Made by a program: the position numbers and the translations under genes
Notes under the pieces: model-generated
Database searches by the model: none
What the model was told of the DNA's origin: nothing
What the model saw: only the letters and a program-made list of their open reading frames with translations
Assembly (NCBI GenBank): GCA_022836615.1
Contig: MU405387.1
Span: forward strand, 1-64,000
Length of the DNA: 64,000 nucleotides
Reading direction: 5' to 3'
Source of the DNA: Annulohypoxylon bovei var. microspora
Taxonomy: Eukaryota; Ascomycota; Sordariomycetes; Xylariales; Hypoxylaceae
In this document: positions 22,312 through 34,780 of the stretch, piece after piece
Numbering within the stretch: the first letter of the stretch is position 1
Layout of the letters: each line of letters starts with the position of its first letter

Positions 22312-23396
22312 TCATATGGACGAAATAGGCAAAATGCAGAAGTCGATGTCCGTCCTTAGCCCGCGTGATGGAGTTAAGCACACCCCTATCTGGCTCATTG
22401 AAAACTAAATTTTAATGACAAGCAAGGACTTCTTATTAGGTGTACCATTTAGCTATATAGGCGAGTTGAATGAAGCTAAATTTAACAAGTACAAGACAAA
22501 CGCAGGATAGTTTACGACATCTTCATTTTGGCCCGCCTATATACGGCAGCCAGCTCCCAGAACTCTTAGCCCCTTCTTAACACTCTGAGTAGGATGCACC
22601 AGTACACTCGCCAATGACTTGAAAAACGTCACGGCTAATCAACCCCGTCAAGTCTGACTCACATTACACCGACAGTATGAAGCCCTAGCTGTACTCCCCG
22701 CCAATGCTAAAAACAATCCTCTTGCTCTTTCATGCTTGCGAAGTCAGATGCGCGAAACAGCAGAACCGCCATCCTATCTTAACTAGCGCCGATCCGTGCA
22801 AGGTTATAAAAGGGGTTAAAGTCCGAAATTTCTTATTATTCTCCCATAGCTCCCATAGAGGTAGCAGCCATGCTGCCCAATCCCGACGAAAATCTCGAGC
22901 CCCGATAATCGTTTGTGCCGCAAAGTACGAAAGTGAAGTGGTAGTTGGATGTGTTGTAGTAAAGTATGATATTTGGATAGAAGCGATAATGCTTGCCCAT
23001 GTGCTTCAAAATAGGCCTGGTAGTAAAGGCTTATCCATAACGATCGAGAATTCTCCAGGTGTAGCACCTGAACTTATAAAAGAATGTCGGTTCCTTTTAA
23101 TCTGGCAGGAAACCAAAGCCAGTCCGTCTGTGATCAAGAAAGATCTGGTATCAAAAGTATGTGCAAGAATCGTAAAATCATGAAATGAACGTGGTCTAGT
23201 AGGTTTAAGAGGTAAAAAAAAGAAAATGGTATCAAGCTGTGTGACCTGTCTGTTGCTGGCGTGTAGCGTATCATTATCGGTGTAGTCCAGATTAGTATTA
23301 TGTCCCGGGAATCCTTAAAATGTTGACTCCTTTCCGTGAGGCACCGTGTTCGAGACATCTCTTCAAACCCCGTCACCTAGTCTCCTCGTTGAGCAT
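22312..23396. other. Intergenic, transposon to cdc24 3' end
   Basis: A 159-codon ATG frame at 22704-23183 was inspected; it has no recognisable domain and poor coding character. Otherwise no gene. Confidence 0.35.
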
Positions 23397-26300
23397 TCAA
23401 TCGGTCTCTCCGACGCAGAAAAGTTCTATTTCTCCAACGCCACCGGAGTATATATCACGCACGCCCTCACGCCACTCCGAAAATGCAATTTGGATATCGT
23501 CGTCACTTTCGATTGTTACAGAGTCGCCATCCTCGTCACGATACCGCAATTTCAGATTGCCCTTAGCAATTGAACTGTTGGTGAATCGTCCGAGCTTGGA
23601 ATCAATGCGGTCTCTGAGTGATTGATATGAGGTATTGAACGCGGCGACAAGTGTGAAATATGTTCCATTATCGCAATTGACCTTGACTTTCAGCTGTGCG
23701 GGAACTGGCAAATCCGGACTCGAGAGCGAGTTGCCCTGTGTAGCAGTACCTAGGGCTGGCGATACAGCCTGTTGATTGTTGAGGCTCAGTGGCTGAGGTA
23801 CCGATCCTGCCAATGCTGGAGCGGGAGTAGTCTGTCGGGGGTAGACGGGTTGAGTAGGGAATTGCGACATGGTGCCTCCGAACTGACTAGATTGTTGAGT
23901 CAACCTTGCATCGCGTTGGACACCTGGACTTTGGGTGCTGGTACGGATTGGCACCTCCTGCCTGGGGGAACCAGTTTGAGATCGTGGGATATTTGAATCG
24001 TGTGCCGGATGAAGGTGAGGCGGTATTCCAGGCACGGCAGGAACAGGGGTGGTGTTGTTAGTTCTACGACCATTTGGCTGGCCGTTGATGTCAGGTGTGC
24101 TATACGACCGGCTACGTTGCTGCTGGGCTAGTGTCTGCGAACCTGACGCCATCACGGGTAACGAAGGTCCTCTAGGGTTCCTCCCATTCATCGGAGATGG
24201 GCCATCTCTCGAAGGAGCTCGTGGCATAGCGGGTGCAGTGTACCGATTGTTGTCTTCCCAACTAGCCTGGGGCGTTCCAGTCCGTGGAAATGGATATTGC
24301 CCGTTAGGTGCAAACATGGTGCTCTGCGTACTCGTCCGCGACGACGCAGGCGACTCTGCCGTGGGAGAGAAATATGACTCACCAAGACGAGGGCCGGGCG
24401 ACTGAGCATTGGCTTGCGTCTGAAGACTCAACGGCCCTGGAGGCGCTGGAAGAGGGAAACGCGGTGGAGGTGCTCTAGCGATGCTTGCCAGAGACTGAGC
24501 ACTTTCGGCAGTTGCGGAGCGTGCCCTAAGACTTGTACTTGACGCATTACGATTGGGTATAACTCCGCCGGCCGATGCGCCACCAAAGCCCATATTGGGT
24601 GGTGATACTTGTGTTATGGGCACTTCCTCTTCCTCTTCCTCCTCTTCTTCTTGTTGGGCGTAAGGATTCTCGAGGTTGTTCTGGTTTCGCATCCAGGCAA
24701 AGTCCGGCGTTGGTTGGTCAGGGCTTGCGGCCGACGCTGGTGCGTTTTCTTTCCTCTGTGCGACTAGGCCTGTTTCCCATTTCTTCATCGTCTCCTCGTT
24801 GGAGAACTTGATGATAAAGTTCTCCACACCGGGATCACCTTTCCACCATATCTGTACGGTGTAGGAGCCTTGATAAATTAGGTTGAGTTTTACAGCTCAG
24901 CTGGAGTTTTTGTGTTACTTACCTGGCTTCGCAAACGACAAGACTTCAGTCACGTTTGTCATAAATATCCGTCCCTTTAGCTGTAACTTGTTATTCTTGT
25001 TAGGGATCTTTGGAGCAGACTTGTTCTTGTCTTTTTTTTCTTTGCTTTTATTTGGTTGCACTTCCTTGCAGCAGAGGAGAATGCACTCGAACAAGTATAT
25101 CTCGTACTGAACGGTATCAGCATACTCTTTGGCAGCGGACTTAACCTTGACGAAACTTACGTCCTTCTCCTGCTCACTACGGCCGGTGATGACGGTGTAT
25201 ACACCATGCAATAGCAGTCTTCCGAAAGACTCCACTCTATGGTTCTTCCAGTCGTCAACCCTACGTATTAAGTCTTCTAGTGCTTCATCTAGGAGATCGC
25301 GATCAACTGCCTCATTCGCCTTTGTAAGGACTCGTTCCGCCGCATCGATACCTGCAGTCAAATCCGCCTTCATATTATCGTCCTCGCACTTTTTCAGTAG
25401 GGACTAATACAAGTTAGCATCGCCAAGCCCGAATGATGGGGATGTATTTTCTAACCTTTAATAGCAAAGGATATTTCACTAATCGCTGCATCGGCTTCAG
25501 CAGGAAACTATCCAATGTATTGGTATCGAATGACACTGGGTGTTCAGCTAGTTGAATCTTGTCAAAGACCTGGTTCGCGATCTGGCCGGCTTTGCGCTGG
25601 TTTGCTATGAATGGTTGGTAGATGTCGAAGGCATCCTCGTATGTAACAAATGGTGCGCCCCATCGTTGCACATCTTGCAACATCGAGTTGGTAGTTTCGA
25701 CGCGAATCAAGAATCGTCTCTGGAAGTCTAGGATCGAGTTTATGTTCAAGAATATCTGATGGATGATGTCACCGGGAATCACGCCCTTCTGCTCCAACGT
25801 TCTCTTCAGATCGTGCAAGTTCTCCAGATCTTGGACATATTTTCGTTCTGTGTCTACTAGTTCTTGAATAATGTGGTCGCGATACGTCATCCGAGCCCCT
25901 GGGGCTACAGGACCGATATCTTCTGGATACGGCTGGATTTGTATGAGAAGACCTCGTTGGTCGGCAAGATCTAAGACGCGGTTGACAACTTGGATAACCT
26001 GTTTGAGAAAATTAGTTCGCCTGCTTTTGACATACGACTACCGAGTCGGAGTCGGGTCTCATGTGTATAAAAGCCGAATGCCTCGGGTGCAACATACCTT
26101 AACAAAGCCAGTGGTATCGTTTCCCATAAGATCACTGATCACAAAAGACTCGGAAGGTAGTATCTCAAGACGCTTCATGCAAGCCTCGACAAATTTGAAG
26201 ATGGCTAATTTAGATCGTTTGTTCTCGTTAGCCGAGGGGTCAATTTCTAGGGGGATCTCGGGCTGTAAGCAGTTGTATACGGTGAGCAGCGGTAGACCTG

Positions 26301-26682
26301 TCCGCAACAAGTTCCATAAGGATTCAACGGGGCCATTTTCGTCACTGGGTGCTGAGAGAGTTTCGAGATGAGCCTGAAAGTTCGGGACACGTGCTAGTCG
26401 CTGCTTCAATGCGATACAGATCTGGTATAGTGAGCGGGAGGCATCAGCTTTCTGGTTGATGATATTTGTAGTAGGCACGACATTACCATTGCTCAATGGA
26501 GCAATGACGGTAGAAGTCGACATGGATGTAAGCGAGGAATTCGACGAGTTAAGGGCTGTCGAGCCAGACAACTGGCTTGTGCGAAGGCTACTCATAGTAG
26601 ACGCAGACATAGGACCGTACTTGTTGTCGGCTGGGAATACGGGGGCCGTGTTCGTCCGTAAAAGAGCCGGAGCATGTGCCAT
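23397..26682 (-). CDS. cdc24: Cdc24, Rho guanine-nucleotide exchange factor for Cdc42
   Basis: Activates the Cdc42 (and in filamentous fungi Rac) GTPase at growth sites to set polarity. Exons 26682-26098, 25998-25456, 25403-24923 and 24868-23397 give 1,026 aa; introns are 99, 52, 52 and 54 nt wide or less. The domain order is canonical: Cdc24 calponin-like region (about 85-195, SLYQICIALKQRL), DH/RhoGEF (about 232-420, YRDHIIQELVDTERKYVQDLENL start and LKPMQRLVKYPLLLK end), PH (about 455-570, ending FSNEETMKKWETGL), a long disordered Pro/Ser/Gln linker with a nine-Glu run near 610, and a C-terminal PB1 (about 933-1026) with the acidic OPCA-type patch RYRDEDGDSVTIESDDDIQIA. PB1 binds the Bem1/ScdB scaffold. 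Start at the first ATG; no breaks. Confidence 0.95.
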
Positions 26683-29600
26683 GCTATTCAGCCCATGCGA
26701 GATCCGCAGAGCTGGGCCGTGCTTTAATGGCTTAGTTGTCTCTATGAGACTTGATTGGGAGTACCAAATTTATCGGACAGAGTGGACGCGGCGGGGTGTG
26801 TAGGAATTGGTTCGGTGAGATCGCCGCAAGAAATATTAGTGAGGTCGAACGTAATCCTTAAATTCTATCGCGCTTATACTCTCGTTCTAGGCTAAATCAT
26901 ATGGCGAATCAATCGGAATTCTCGTTTTCTGAAATCTACGGTCGAATAGCGCGAGGACGGAGGTGAAGAAAATAGCTCCTCCTTTTCCTTTTTCCTGTTT
27001 TTTTTTTCTAATATTATGCCTTCTCTTCTTGCCTTCTCTGTGAATCAGCGTCCGGCATGCGAACTGTTCCAGATGGATTCCGCGCGTTCCTTTTTCCCAG
27101 TACAGAAGGATGAAAGATGGATAAGCAGTCGAGTATGGGGTACGGGGTGCTGCTAAGGGTCGGTATAGTGTTTCGAAATGCAAATATGTCGTTATAGTAG
27201 TATAGAGACTTGAAACATCGAAAGTCGAGAGGGTCGCAACTTGAGCGGTTATAGGTGACCAATATTCAACCTTAGAAGAGTCGGGTGGGCTGGCGCCTCT
27301 TTCTCTTCTGCGGATCTGACAGTGGATTGCGGACTGCGGATTTTGGTGCAGGTCAGGTGGGCGGTTGCAGGTCCTGTAAGGTGCTGTACCTACATAAGGC
27401 TATGTAAGATTGAAATAGTCGGGTTTGGCTAGTTTTGTGTTGTGGCTTTCTCGATTTATCGACAGTGTGTGGATTGCAAATGGATAGATTAGGTAGATTG
27501 TGGATTGGATTGTGTGAATGGTGGTGGGTAGGTAGGTAGTGGATAGGTGGATTGCGACGGAATGCGAATTGGTTTTGTTGGGTTTGAGTGTGTAGGTTGT
27601 AAGTTGTAGGCCGTAGGTTGTAAGGAGTTGAAGATTGACGATCAGGAATGATTCAATGACCAATTTGTCCTAAGTGGGCTAGTTAATGTTACATACCCGG
27701 CAGTTTTTACCCCCCCTTCACCCCTTCTATTCTCACGGAAAGTGCTCTCTTAACTAGAAGTCTGATTGCCAATACTATGTAATTTAGGGTTCAATTCTTT
27801 CCTATAATTTATGGGTATTGAGGTTAAAGTAACGCCATTTTCGAGGAATATAGTACATTCTACTTAGATACCTATCATGTACACTTCAAATGTTAAGAAC
27901 ATTGAACCACAAAGAGCATATACTACATATATGAATGTACGCAGTATATCGATGCTATTGTAATACACCGCCAGTGCTGCCATCCCAGCTTACACATTGT
28001 TGAATAGGCGCCTAAAGAAATGTCCACATGCATTACTAATTGCCTACCTAGATAGACACTTTAGGCACCTAGTCTACTGATACCTAGCCGACTTAGGATG
28101 CAGTAAAGCAACGATACTTATTAATCCATAGGGACTTTTATGTCACCGAAGGAAGACCTGACAACCTCCCGCAATTGGGCATTAATCGTGATAGACTTGG
28201 ATTGTTTCAAATTAGCGAATCCCCGTAACTATTCCTGAAGGGGCTAAATCCCGTTGCATTGAACAAGAAAATTACCATGATCGACAAGCCTTTCCCGTGC
28301 TCTACCTAGGATCGATATCACTGACAAACGACGGTGGATGTATTAGTGGTTATGCTATGGATTCTACTAACCGTTATAGAGAATCTACAAAGAAGTCATC
28401 CTAGGTAGTGGTGCTTACTAGTATTTGACGTATCTACTACTTGTATCTCATAACATGATTAAAATGAAACCTTTGGCTTACGATGCTAGTCACAAGCTGA
28501 AAGAAAAGGGAAACAAAAATACAAAAAAAACCAGCAGGCTGAAAATTCCTATGTCTGTAGAAAGCCTTGCTGCAAGCAACCCTTAAAATATCCCAAAACT
28601 ACACCAACTTGTGTAAATGCGGCACAGAATTAGTGGTGGGGGTAGTATTTGTATTGTCTCTAACTCGCTTCAACATTCACGTTTTCTTGGCTGCTTCTCA
28701 CACAATGCAGTCAGACGGTCACTCCACATAGCGGATCGGTCCTTTTGAAACCAAATTTAGAGGGTTTTATATATATGCCTACGTAGGTAGGTATATAGTA
28801 GGTACAAAATAACAGCTGTCGACATTCAAAAACTTACTGGTGCTGCTGGTGCTGATATTCTTGTAAGAACATTCCGTCAAACTTGGAGAATTCCTATGCC
28901 CCTCGTTAGCATTAAAAAAGGGGTAGGGATCCTGATGAGCACACCACGATTCACCAAGCGGGGAGCTTGAATCCTACAGGCATATGAAGTGATTAAGGTG
29001 TGATAGCATTCTCCATGCATAATAGTAGCCGCGAAGAGATAAGGTAGCGTAAGGATTAATGATACAAAAATATGGAACACTCCTAAACCAGCCAGGTATC
29101 GAGGTTCTGTGATGCTTCTATGCATGCTTCTCTCGACTTATCAAACGTCACATGCTGAACTAGCTTCTATCTTGCATTCTTTAGAGGCTCTTATAACGTT
29201 ATCCCTCGGTGACTATTAATAGCATAGTTAATAAACACTATCGTCGAACTACTAGTTCGTTATGTAATGTCATGCTACCGATGGTTTTTAGTTGAAAGGG
29301 CTCGACACTAAATTTGTCATTATATGATCACCTTTCTATACCATGTATTAGGACCTAATGGCACCTTCTTGTATGTTTCAGCGACTTCCTACATGAGGGA
29401 AAATACTCTTAGGATGAGCACTAATGATCTCCAGCCTTAATGAGGGAGGTTATTAGGAAAACTTTATACACAAAGGTTAGCCTATCGGGATAGGCCGAGC
29501 TGCCTCTTTAGATCTGTGTTAGACAGCCAATGCCGTTCATCGACCTGATATATACCTGGGTAAATTTGGAGCACATGATATCCACATATCCAAGTCATGG

Positions 29601-30683
29601 TTAGCTTCTACTTGAGATATAAACTTATTATCCTTGATGTTGAGTAGGTAGTTTCTACAATCAACATAAGATGGAACAGTCAGCACTCGGCCGAGAGATG
29701 TGGACATGTGGTTCCGGGCTCCAATACTTATGACAATGAGTATTGTTCATACTCGAGTTTCTGATAACTACTAGATACCTAGGTAAGCTAGTAATCTTAG
29801 AGCATAACCAACTTCTAGATGTCTGCGAGGTAATCGATAGTACCAAGGTAATTAGGTTATAGTATTACAAAAGGTATGGATAACAAAACAAAATATTTTA
29901 TATTTCATTTAGAAATATATATGTAATTCTTAAAATGTTTATATTGGCGAGTTGTAAATGTCTTTGATGCGCATAGGTACATAAAAAGGAGCAGGAAGGT
30001 TGTAACCCCTCACTAAGCATAACCTAATCCTAGTTTGCGTGGCAGCTGGAGCCCCAGACTGCCGACTTAATCAGTGGAACCTGCCCTGTCAAACACCAAC
30101 GGAGTCATCCATGACTTCCCACTAGGCAGCTAGGGCAGTGGGTAGTCACATCCACAAGTTCTAGTGCAACCTTGATCTCATTCTCTACCGCCCAATTGCC
30201 CGGTAGGTAAGCAAATCTTCCTCGGATTTACCTACTGTACATACGATCATTACGATCGCGAAACACACCTAAGATAATTCCACATTTCATCTCTGATAAC
30301 GTCAGATATTCCTAATCGTCTTTTGTTGCCGCATGGTATTAAAACCGCGTGGCAATTTCGGTTAGGGAATATTCCCTGCATTCGTTTGGTCGCCTTATCT
30401 GCGACTCATGTTTTGATACATCGCGACACCATCACAACCATTATTTGGCCAAGTCTGGCGCAGCGCGCACTGCCTTACTAAGTTTCCGCTCCATCGCCTG
30501 CTACCGGTCAGCCTAGCACCTAGCACCTAGGCGTTGCCTCCCCTGCACCTCATTAACCTAACCCACATCGAATAAGCCGAAGCCGAATTGTTCGAACTCG
30601 CAAAGATCCCATACCAACGAAACGTTCATCACTAATCACAAAGCACGAGCCGACTCTACATACAATCTACATACAACAACCTA
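26683..30683. other. Long divergent intergenic region, cdc24 / F-box gene
   Basis: Four kb without a supported gene. Contains a T-rich tract (about 26985-27010) in the cdc24 promoter, G/T-rich GGTAGG-type repeats (27520-27620), a homopolymer C patch near 27710, and a perfect TACCTAGGTA at 29776-29785. The last 200 bp before 30684 are CA/CG-rich and look like the leader of the F-box gene. A long regulatory region or non-coding transcript is possible but nothing specific was seen. Confidence 0.4.
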
Positions 30684-33600
30684 ATGGATGCTTTCTCTAC
30701 CGCTCAAGAACCCGACGAGGGTTATTCCGAGCATCCCCTGAATCCCCCCGACCCGGCCAGCCTTGTCAACAATGCATCACTGGTAGCAAAACGATCACCT
30801 GCCGAGATACCGGCATGGTTATCGGCTCAATTACCCACATTGTCGGTGCACCAGAAGTCTCGTAAGTTAATCCATTTCGGTCCCCAACCGGATACTCCTC
30901 CGTATTCTTAATTGGAATCAAGTTGCTAGTTGCTAGTTGCTGTCATCTCCTTTATTTTAGCTTCCCTCCTGTCATGTTATGCCGCTTATTTCCTTTCGCT
31001 GACGTGACCACCTAAAAACCCGCAGGTCTGGCCATGCTCATCTTGAACGATTTACCTACTACCGTCATTGCAGATATCGTCATGAACGAGTTAAACCCCC
31101 GTCTCTATATCAACTTCGTGGAACGCCTACCCCCGGAGATATGCCTCAAGATACTCGGCTACCTGGACCCCGTGTCCTTAATCCACGTCGCCATGTGCTG
31201 CCGGGGGTGGTACGACTTAGCTATAGACCGCAAGCTGTGGGAACGATTATTCTATATGGAGGGATGGAAGGCCATACCGTCCGAGATTATCGCCGCCGAG
31301 CAACGCATGAACGAGAGCCTCACCTCCCAGATCTCTCCCCAGAGAACCCAATCGTTCGAAGATGGTCACGTTAACAAGAAGCGAGCAATTTCAGGACCGA
31401 CGCCTCAAGATGACGAGGACTACGAGATGGTAGATGCCGATGCATCTGTAGGACAGGAATCCGCAATAAACGTGTATAATGTGAGTGTTTCCTACCTTTG
31501 TAGGCTGAGGGATACATTAGTTGGACGAGAAATTGTGTCTAACCTATGTCATAAGAGCGCGTTCTCTGCTCGTCGGGCCGGGGAGAGTGGTTCGTCTTTC
31601 CAAAGCAATACCAGCGTTACCCAGCACATGGGTAACCTGATGGTGAAATCGCCCAGCCCTATGCCAGATCTTGGAGGACAGTCTGCTTCGCAACTATCCA
31701 AGGGCAAAGCGAAGGCGACTGTCGAATCCCTAGAACTTTCGCGCCCGCTTTTCGAGGCTCCTGCCAATTTGCTTAACTTACCTAAATCCATGCTCTGGAT
31801 CTTCGATACGAGGGATCGTCGGTACAAGATAAATTGGAAATACCTGTATACAATGAGGCGGAGATTAGAGCGTAACTGGGACCGTGGCCGATTCTCGAAT
31901 TTCCAATTACCTCATCCGGATCATTTAGACGAGGGGCACAACGAGTGCATCTACAGTTTGCAATACAACTCCGAATATCTCGTTAGCGGTAGCCGAGACC
32001 GCACGCTACGAGTCTGGAATCTACGCACCCGTCGCCTCATAGGACGACCTCTTGGAGGTCACCAAGGCTCGGTTCTCTGCTTACAGTTCGACTCGGATCC
32101 TGATGAAGACCTCATTGTCTCCGGAAGCAGTGACTCGGATGTTATACTATGGAAGTTTTCAACAGGCGAAATCATACAGCGGCTTCGAAAGGCTCACAGG
32201 GAATCTGTTCTCAATGTCAAATTTGATAAACGGATCCTTGTAACATGCTCTAAGGACAAGTCCATCAAGATTTTCAACCGCGTTCCATTGAGACCCGGCG
32301 ATTTAGGATACGGTGGTCCCCAGGGTGTTAGCCCTGTGCCTATAAACCTAAGAAATTATGGTTTCGATGATTCCCCATTGAACCAAGCCGCCATCAAGCC
32401 GCCGTATACCATGATTGCCTGCCTTGAAGGGCACGGTGCCGCCGTGAACGCTGTTCAGATCTGCGACCGCGAGATCGTCTCAGCAAGTGGTGACAGACAC
32501 ATCAAAGTATGGGATTGGCCGAATCAGATGTGCCAACGAACTTTCCTCGGGCATAATAAGGGTATCGCCTGTGTTCAGTACGATGGAAGACGCATCGTGA
32601 GCGGAAGTAGCGATAACGAAGTCAAGGTCTTTGACCGAGAGACGGGCCTCGAGGTTGCGAGTCTGCGGGGACATGGGAACCTGGTCCGAACGGTACAGGC
32701 TGGATTCGGCGATCTTCCTTACAGCGTGGAGCAAGACCGGCTGGATGCGAGAGCCGTTGATCAAGCGTACTTCAAGGCTTTAAACGCTGGTGATCTCCAG
32801 GATATGCAATCATTGAGACGCCGACCCCACAACGCGGGCAGCCGCCGGCCTGAGGATATTACGGCTTATGGAGCTAAGCTACCCCCCGGTGGTGGTGGTG
32901 GCCCATACGGGCGAATAGTCTCGGGTTCTTACGACCAGAGCATCATAATCTGGCGACGAGACCGGGAGGGTGTATGGAGGAATGCGCATACGCTTCGACA
33001 GGAAGAAGGTGCCGCTGCTGCTCTCAGGCAATGCCCCTCTAACTTAAATTCGAGAGCATCTGCATCATCCACGGCAAACCGCAATCTACCCACACCTCCT
33101 GCAAGCGCACCGCCGGCACTTCCACAGACACACTCGGCCTTCACTCATATCGAACATCCTATCATCGCTACTATCACTCCTCAGACTACTTCATCATACA
33201 CCCAGATGATCGATACGTGTATACCACAGGGCCCGGCAGCTCTTGAACAGGCATTAACAGCCTATCCGACAATGCTAACATACCAGCATCACATCCAAGC
33301 AGCCATGGAGCGCGAGCCGAACGCACTCGTGCGCTCACAGCTAAGACAAGTTGTTAACACGGCTCTGGTCAGAGCACAGATCGCGCAGAATCGTACCAGG
33401 GAATCTATACAACGAGCTCTATCAGCAACGTCAGGCTCTGGAGAGGTTTCCACGTCGCAGTCAGCTCATCCCTCAGCCCGAGCAGCCGACCAGCATACAT
33501 CACCGAGACAGCTGACCGCTGCTGTCGCTAGTTCTTCTACTGCTTCCGCAGGGCATGCCATGGCTGGTAGCGGTGGTGGCCCGCCTCCCACTATCGCCAA

Positions 33601-33865
33601 CATCACCACTCCGCATGCCCAACACCATGGCCAACAAGCACAGCCACCGCTACAGTCTACAATACCTCAACTGCAAGCCCAGGCTCAGGGGCAGCATCCC
33701 CACATCGCTCAAGCGGACACAAGCCCCGCTCGGATCTTCAAGCTACAATTCGACGCACGACGGATTATTTGTTGTAGTCAGACAAGCACCATTGTGGGTT
33801 GGGATTTCTGTAACGGAGATCCGGAGCTCGAAGAGGCGTCTCCGTTTTTTGGAACGGTGGAGTAG
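30684..33865 (+). CDS. fwd-1: F-box/WD40 SCF ubiquitin-ligase receptor, FWD-1-like
   Basis: Substrate receptor of an SCF E3 ligase, beta-TrCP/FWD-1 type; in Neurospora the FWD-1 family member targets the clock protein FRQ. Exons 30684-30861 and 31026-33865 (164-nt intron, GTAAGT donor) give 1,005 aa, close to FWD-1 length as I recall it. The F-box is at about 94-140 (LPPEICLKILGYLDPVSLIHVAMCC, then GWYDLAIDRKLWERLF). WD repeats run from about 365 (YLVSGSRDRTLRVWNL) through LIVSGSSDSDVILW, ILVTCSKDKSIKIF, EIVSASGDRHIKVWDW, RIVSGSSDNEVKVF and RIVSGSYDQSIIIW (about 690), and the last is at the extreme C-terminus after a 250-residue Gln/Ala/Ser-rich insertion. A 75-nt segment at 31481-31555 has canonical intron signals but is also open in frame; removing it gives 980 aa. 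Assignment to FWD-1 rather than another F-box/WD40 protein is by sequence memory only. Confidence 0.88.
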
Positions 33866-34141
33866 GGCCTTTCTTAGGTTTCGTCACTTCCGTTAAATTA
33901 AGTGTACTTAGCTCGAGTTTGTACCGACAACCATAGGGATATACGACGCGAATGCACAGAAGTCGGTCGAAGTCCCTGAAATAACTTCATGAAATCACGT
34001 TAACTAAATAGAGTATAATAAATGATGATGAACCAATAGTTAGACCCTGCTAAACCTGTATCACACGAACTCCCGTAACTCCTTTCCTTTAGACAAAAAA
34101 GAATTGTATTGCAATTAGGTAGGTATCCATGCCTCGTAATA

Positions 34142-34780
34142 TCACCGCGCCGCCTCCTGTACCTTGCCGCTCGTCTCGGGCGGCTCGTCGATGAAATTAG
34201 GTACCTCGTCCCTCATGAAATCGGGGACGCCGCCGGCCTCCATGCCCCCCTCCATCTCCATCTCGGCGCCCAGCAGCTCGAGCTCGGCGTCGAGCTCGGA
34301 CTCGTCGACGTCGTCGGGGACCTCGTAGCCGCGGCTGAGGGTCTCGTTGATCTCGTTGCCGACGTCCATGAGGTCGGCCATCTCGTCCTGCATGCGCTCG
34401 ATCTTGTCGAGGTCGACCTTGCCGTACTGCTTCTTGAGCTCCTTCTGGGTGGTCTTCATGGCGTCGACGGTGGTCATGACGCCGGCCAGGTTGTCCTGCA
34501 TCGTCTGCGCCTGCTCCATGTTCCAGACTTGGGACTGCAGCTGGTCGCGCTGCGACTCGTACTGCTTCCGCCGCTGCAGCACCTTGAGCGCCTTGGCCTT
34601 CAGCGCGTTCTTGCCCGGCCCGTCCCGCATCTTCGACATCTTCGACTGGTACGTCCCGAGCTCCGCGTTCAGGCTCGCGATTTTTACGTCGAAGGACGAG
34701 ATCCGCCCGTCGAGGTTCGTGATCGCGGTGTTGAGCGTCGGTTTGGGCGCCTTGGGCGCGCTGCCGAAGAGGCGGTTCAT
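34142..34780 (-). CDS. vps60: ESCRT-III-associated protein Vps60 (CHMP5)
   Basis: Snf7-family coiled-coil protein of 212 aa, single exon. It acts on endosomes in multivesicular-body formation, binding Vta1 to regulate the Vps4 ATPase. It starts MNRLFGSAPKAPKPTL, has the basic helix KMSKMRDGPGKNALK and the run KALKVLQRRKQYESQRDQL (about 65-85), then ELKKQYGKVDLDKIERMQDEMADLMD. It ends with an acidic region and the PPET-SGKVQEAA tail typical of fungal Vps60. High third-position GC produces long open frames on the opposite strand; these are shadows. Confidence 0.92.
   Translation of the reverse strand: MNRLFGSAPKAPKPTLNTAITNLDGRISSFDVKIASLNAELGTYQSKMSKMRDGPGKNALKAKALKVLQRRKQYESQRDQLQSQVWNMEQAQTMQDNLAGVMTTVDAMKTTQKELKKQYGKVDLDKIERMQDEMADLMDVGNEINETLSRGYEVPDDVDESELDAELELLGAEMEMEGGMEAGGVPDFMRDEVPNFIDEPPETSGKVQEAAR

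Noticed and set aside
22704..23183. 159-codon ATG frame between the transposon and cdc24
   Set aside because: Longest unexplained intergenic frame, but no domain, signal peptide or convincing composition; kept only as a note.
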